Origin: Segatella oulorum JCM 14966
GTDB lineage: Bacteria > Bacteroidota > Bacteroidia > Bacteroidales > Bacteroidaceae
Direction: 5' to 3'
Assembly (NCBI RefSeq): GCF_000613785.1
Contig: NZ_BAJQ01000010.1
Coordinates: 1 to 58,635, forward strand
DNA: 58,635 bases
Shown here piece after piece: positions 55,440 to 58,635 of this stretch; position 1 is the stretch's first letter, and the number at the start of each line of letters is the position of its first letter. The notes under the pieces were generated by a model that did not search any database, was not told the DNA's origin, and saw only the letters and a program-made list of their open reading frames with translations. The translations under genes were made by a program, and so were the position numbers.

Positions 55440-55907
55440 ATGAAAAAGTTTTTAAAGCTGCATGCGAAGCTGGTGCTGAAAGGAGTTGTTGTATTGTGCT
55501 GTGCCATTTTTAGCGCGTGTTCAATGCCTGTACTCGAATTTGAAAAAAAGGATTTGGCAATTACAAATCTTGACGGCAAGACCATTCCCATAACAGTTGA
55601 GCTTGCCCGCTCACGCCAAGAAATGACAAAAGGCTTTATGGGTCGCACAAATATTCCCGATGGAACGGGCATGCTTTTTGTGTTTAAAACAGACCAAAAG
55701 CTCGCTTTTTGGATGAAAGACACGCCTACGCCCCTTTCAATCGCGTTCATCAGTGCAAGTGGCGAAATATGCGAAACACGCGATATGGCACCGTTCAGTG
55801 AGGCAAGTGTAGAGTCGTCGCAACCAGTGCGCTATGCGCTCGAAGTGCCTCAAGGCTGGTTCAAGAAGAACAACATTGGGCCGGGATGTTCTATAAAGCT
55901 GCCATAA
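55440..55907 (+). CDS. DUF192 family lipoprotein
   Basis: From ATG 55440 the 155-residue product has a lipoprotein signal (IFSAC, Cys27) and a DUF192 domain: VELARSRQEMTKGFMGRTNIPDGTGMLFVF, AFWMKDTPTPLSIAFIS, and YALEVPQGWFKKNNIGPG. DUF192 is a small beta-barrel family, mostly secreted or membrane-anchored, without assigned activity. An in-frame ATG at 55419 is possible. It seems resident rather than mobile, flanked on both sides by IS-derived sequence. Confidence 0.85.
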   Translation: MKKFLKLHAKLVLKGVVVLCCAIFSACSMPVLEFEKKDLAITNLDGKTIPITVELARSRQEMTKGFMGRTNIPDGTGMLFVFKTDQKLAFWMKDTPTPLSIAFISASGEICETRDMAPFSEASVESSQPVRYALEVPQGWFKKNNIGPGCSIKLP

Positions 55908-55994
55908 CCGAGGCTGACGACCCCTGCCGCACAAACTCAGCAGACCAATTGGCCTGCGATGAGCTGACAACCCATGGGGGGTGGCGTAGTAATA

Positions 55995-56190
55995 GGCCAG
56001 TTCGGGATAACAATGGATACCATTTGAGTTATTCAATAAGGAATGATGCTGTGCAAATAACAAGCCAAGTGTTGTCTTTTGCGTAAGTTTGCAATGCGCA
56101 AACAACCTCAAAGGGGTTGTTGACGTAGCAATGGCAACAGAGATATTGGTGCTGCTCATAACGACAATTATCTTATCCCGAACTCGCGTA
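55995..56190. mobile_element. MITE-like element with IS982-type ends
   Basis: AGTTCGGGATAA (55999-56010) and its complement within CTTATCCCGAACTC (56172-56185) bracket about 195 bp with no open frame of transposase type. The right end, read outward, is identical over about 20 nt to the left end of the IS982 copy (TACGCGAGTTCGGGATAAG). It could be mobilised by that family's transposase. Confidence 0.7.
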
Positions 56191-56437
56191 TAAATGAAAT
56201 TAATCCCCGAAATCCTTGTATTTTTTGGGGATATTTCATATCTGACCCTTGACAAGGAATCGTTGTAATCAACTCACAATTGAAGCGTGACAAAACTTTC
56301 ACTACTACTTGTGTAATTCGAAATAATTTCCGAATTTTATCCATGTGTAAGGCTTCAGTAGGAATTTAGTGGGGATACACAAATAATGGCTCTGTAGAAA
56401 TGTCATTAACAAACTTCTTTTCATACCATGTAATTAT
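56191..56437. other. Gene-free stretch after the MITE-like element
   Basis: Only a hairpin is evident (ATCCCC near 56212 pairing with GGGGAT near 56236). No coding signal on either strand. Confidence 0.4.
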
Positions 56438-56556
56438 CTAAATATTCGATTTTATAACGATTTCAAACCACTCCGTTAGTTGATTGTTAGGATTCTGTAA
56501 CTCGGTACGGATTTCTTTAATGGCAACCCACCTATAGCATTCTACTTCCGATTGGT
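56438..56556 (-). pseudogene. C-terminal fragment of a NUDIX hydrolase, probably isopentenyl-diphosphate isomerase
   Basis: Directly behind the stop of the beta-barrel gene, the minus strand encodes NQSEVECYRWVAIKEIRTEL, then FEIVIKSNI and a stop at 56438. The pattern EV..YRWV...E......NP...T.WF..I is the end of Idi-type NUDIX proteins. No catalytic NUDIX box remains, since the upstream part is replaced by the barrel gene. It is therefore a remnant, presumably from a deletion or rearrangement. Confidence 0.55.
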
Positions 56557-56559
56557 TTA

Positions 56560-57162
56560 TTACCAATTGTCAATCTGGAAGCATATTGCTATACCAAGGC
56601 AAAGATTACCCAACAGCTTGTTTCTATAGTCATTTTTGCGTGTATCGTATGCTTTCAGTAGATAGAAATCATCACTTACCGAAGCCATGAGGGCTATCCT
56701 TGGAGTGATATGATACTTAAAGCCTGCACCGATAGAAAAGAACAAATTGAAATCCGATTGCTCGTCAGCTAACGAATATTTCAAGTTTGTGTCTGTGCTT
56801 TTCTTACGAATCATCCCGAAGCTACCTAAACGCAGATTAATAAAAGGTGAACACCTCTTGTCAAATAGAAAAAAATGTGTACTCACATAAACGGGTATCG
56901 TTGATAGGCGATATTGCTTGTGATAGCTATATCCAACACCAGCACCTATTGTTAGGTTCTCGTTCAGGAACTTCTCGTGCATATAGTTGAGGGAGCTACA
57001 CTGGATTTCATAATCGCAAAGTCCAAAACCGCTTGTCAAGCTGACAACATTCAGACATCCGTTACCGGGAGTATAGGATGACTGAGCTCGTGATACCGCC
57101 GGAACTGCTAACAGTGCTATAAGCACCGACTTAAAAAACTTTTTATAATTGTTGCCACACAT
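56560..57162 (-). CDS. Small outer-membrane beta-barrel-like protein
   Basis: The 200-residue protein has a signal peptide (cleavage near SRAQS) and about eight amphipathic strands with glycine/aromatic alternation: LNENLTIGAGVGYSYH, TIPVYVSTHFFLF, SPFINLRLGSFGMI, FNLFFSIGAGFKYHITPRIALMASVSDDFYLL and a last strand LLGNLCLGIAICFQIDNW. This fits the OmpA/OmpW-like eight-stranded barrels of Bacteroidota. There is no peptidoglycan-binding domain. A minus-strand TATCTTTG at 57210-57217 is its likely -7 element. Function unknown. Confidence 0.72.
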   Translation of the reverse strand: MCGNNYKKFFKSVLIALLAVPAVSRAQSSYTPGNGCLNVVSLTSGFGLCDYEIQCSSLNYMHEKFLNENLTIGAGVGYSYHKQYRLSTIPVYVSTHFFLFDKRCSPFINLRLGSFGMIRKKSTDTNLKYSLADEQSDFNLFFSIGAGFKYHITPRIALMASVSDDFYLLKAYDTRKNDYRNKLLGNLCLGIAICFQIDNW

Positions 57163-57510
57163 GCATCCATTATATAACTATCAGGGTGATGTCCCGACGT
57201 TTCTATTTACAAAGATACCTATTTAAAGTTAACACTATTATAATTTTCGTTGTAATTAAACGACATTAACACAACAAAGTAAAGACCTCAAGATTCTGAT
57301 TCATATATCATCGCTGTAATATGAATAGTATTGTTTGGAGTGAGAACACCAGTATTATTTGAGCGATATTATCACATAACCACTTCCTTTACACAAAAGG
57401 ACAATATAATCTTTACTCTTTAGAAAGTTGGGAATAAGGTATAGGAGAAAGAAAATATTTGCTGTTTCGCTTTGAGGTTTAGGAGATTTTCTCTAATTTC
57501 GCAACCTAAG
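57163..57510. promoter_or_regulatory. Divergent promoter region, barrel gene and threonine aldolase
   Basis: Minus-strand TATCTTTG (57210-57217) precedes the barrel gene. For the aldolase, TTTG (57471-57474), a 19-nt spacer and TAATTTCG (57494-57501, one mismatch to TAnnTTTG) lie 10 nt before the ATG. No gene is visible between. Confidence 0.5.
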
Positions 57511-58551
57511 ATGAGAAAAAATATGATATCATTTGAAAGCGACTACAACAATGGTGCCCATCCATTAGTGCTGAAACGGCTCATAGACACAAACAAGACA
57601 AAGACTCTTTCGTATGGGTATGATGAATATAGCGATGCTGCTAAAGAGAAAATCAAGGTTGCTTGTGAGAATCCTGACGCACAAATATGGTTCCTTGTAG
57701 GTGGTACGCAGACCAATGCTACAGTCATTGACTCCATTCTGCACACTTATGAAGGAGTGATAGCAGTGGATAGTGGGCACATTGCAACGCATGAGGCAGG
57801 TGCAATAGAGTTCACAGGGCATAAGGTTATCACGATTCCTGGTAAGGAAGGGAAGATGGAAGCTAAGACATTAGACCAATTCATGGATGATTTTCTGCAT
57901 GATGATAATGCTGCACACTCGGTCTATCCAGGTATGGTTTACATCACTATGCCAACAGAGTATGGCACGCTTTACAGCGCGAAGGACTTGGATGATATCT
58001 ATCAGGTTTGTCAAAAATATCATATTGCACTCTATGTTGATGGTGCCCGACTTGGTTACGGGCTGACAGCTCCTACAAGTGACATCACGCTTCCTTACCT
58101 TTCACGCCATTGTGACGTCTTTTATATTGGTGGAACAAAGGAGGGAGCGCTTTGTGGAGAGGCAGTTGTCTTTACACATAACAATGCTCACGAGCACTTT
58201 TTCAATATTGTTAAGCAGCACGGAGCGCTCATGGCGAAAAGTAGACTGATTGGTTGTCAGTTTGAAGCACTCTTTACTGACGACCTTTACTTCACTGTCT
58301 CGCGTCATGCCAACAAGATGGCAGAGCGCATGAAACAGCTTTTTAAGCGTAAAGGGTATGAGTTTTATATTGATTCCCCAACCAATCAGCAGTTCATTAT
58401 CCTGCCGAATGAGAAGGTAAATCGCCTTGCAAAAGAAGTGATTTTCACCCATTGGGGAAAATATGATGAGCATCACACAATCTGTCGGTTTGTTACTTCG
58501 TGGGCAACGACAGAAGAAGAGCTAGCTGAATTGGAGAGATTATTAGGTTAA
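57511..58551 (+). CDS. Low-specificity L-threonine aldolase family (PLP)
   Basis: From ATG 57511 (346 residues) the protein matches the aspartate-aminotransferase-fold threonine aldolases. It starts MISFESDYNNGAHPLVL, has GTQTNATV, the DSGHIATHEAGAIE substrate region, the PLP-ring contact LYVDGARLGYGL, and the Schiff-base lysine in YIGGTKEGALCGE (Lys210). It cleaves L-threonine or L-allo-threonine to glycine and acetaldehyde. The upstream in-frame extension to 57472 falls in the promoter and is rejected. It is alone on the plus strand at the window edge; 58552-58635 holds no recognisable feature. Confidence 0.9.
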   Translation: MRKNMISFESDYNNGAHPLVLKRLIDTNKTKTLSYGYDEYSDAAKEKIKVACENPDAQIWFLVGGTQTNATVIDSILHTYEGVIAVDSGHIATHEAGAIEFTGHKVITIPGKEGKMEAKTLDQFMDDFLHDDNAAHSVYPGMVYITMPTEYGTLYSAKDLDDIYQVCQKYHIALYVDGARLGYGLTAPTSDITLPYLSRHCDVFYIGGTKEGALCGEAVVFTHNNAHEHFFNIVKQHGALMAKSRLIGCQFEALFTDDLYFTVSRHANKMAERMKQLFKRKGYEFYIDSPTNQQFIILPNEKVNRLAKEVIFTHWGKYDEHHTICRFVTSWATTEEELAELERLLG

Positions 58552-58635
58552 GCATCAACTTTGTGGAATTGTCTTTACATGGGTCTGTGTTAAAGAATCA
58601 AGCGCTATAACGATTTTCATAGTAGGCGTAATGGA

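Noticed and set aside
55737..56255. 172-residue minus-strand frame
   Set aside because: Antisense to the DUF192 gene and running into the MITE-like element; no protein family pattern.

Overview
The window looks like a chromosomal segment of a Bacteroidales bacterium, most likely in or near Prevotellaceae. The evidence is direct: many intergenic regions carry the Bacteroidota promoter form TAnnTTTG, several with TTTG 19-20 nt upstream. There is a SusC/SusD pair, a fimbrillin-like lipoprotein, Bacteroidota-specific families (DUF349 repeats, DUF3822, DUF4837, LptE-type lipoprotein) and IS982-type elements. Genus is inference.

Layout. 1-438: 41-bp tandem array and promoter. 439-4842: CorA, a DUF349 protein, NDH-2. 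4843-5687: repeat-rich gap (REP-like inverted repeats, second 41-bp array). 5688-7574 (minus): fimbrillin-like lipoprotein preceded by a 55-codon gene too short for usual ORF cut-offs. 7958-10599 (minus): AmpG-like permease and SpoIID/LytB protein, overlapping by 4 nt. 11010-21709 (plus): housekeeping (rlmN, DUF4837 lipoprotein, pdxA, UPF0104-type membrane protein, receiverless NtrC-like regulator, lptE, TPR-like gene, secG, tRNA-His, rsfS, ftsH, cdsA), with tRNA-Gln on the minus strand. About 21915-22060: candidate structured ncRNA. Then merR (minus), alaS (plus), a 12-unit 41-bp array, a TlpA-like thioredoxin and a RecD-like helicase (minus), a small membrane protein, DUF3822, rsmD (plus), an etfB-etfA-acyl-CoA dehydrogenase operon (minus), and a metal P1B-ATPase with a palindromic operator candidate.

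36326-51816 is the most coherent functional block. SusC and SusD are followed, after a strong terminator, by a golvesin-domain amidase-like secreted protein, a GT2 glycosyltransferase, a second AmpG-like permease, NamZ-type exo-muramidase, a NagX-like acyltransferase, a BadF/MurK-type sugar kinase and MurQ. This reads as a route that releases MurNAc or muropeptides from peptidoglycan, imports, phosphorylates and converts them to GlcNAc-6-phosphate. Beyond it (51831-56560) lies an insertion-sequence graveyard: three IS982-type copies or fragments, a MITE-like element with the same ends, a decayed second transposase, a lone HsdR_N nuclease gene and the tail of a NUDIX/Idi gene. The window ends with a small beta-barrel protein and a threonine aldolase.

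Quality caution. At least ten frame breaks occur in otherwise well-preserved genes, including essential ones (alaS twice, cdsA), so small indels in the assembly are the most economical explanation. Such genes are given as one full-span entry with the break noted.
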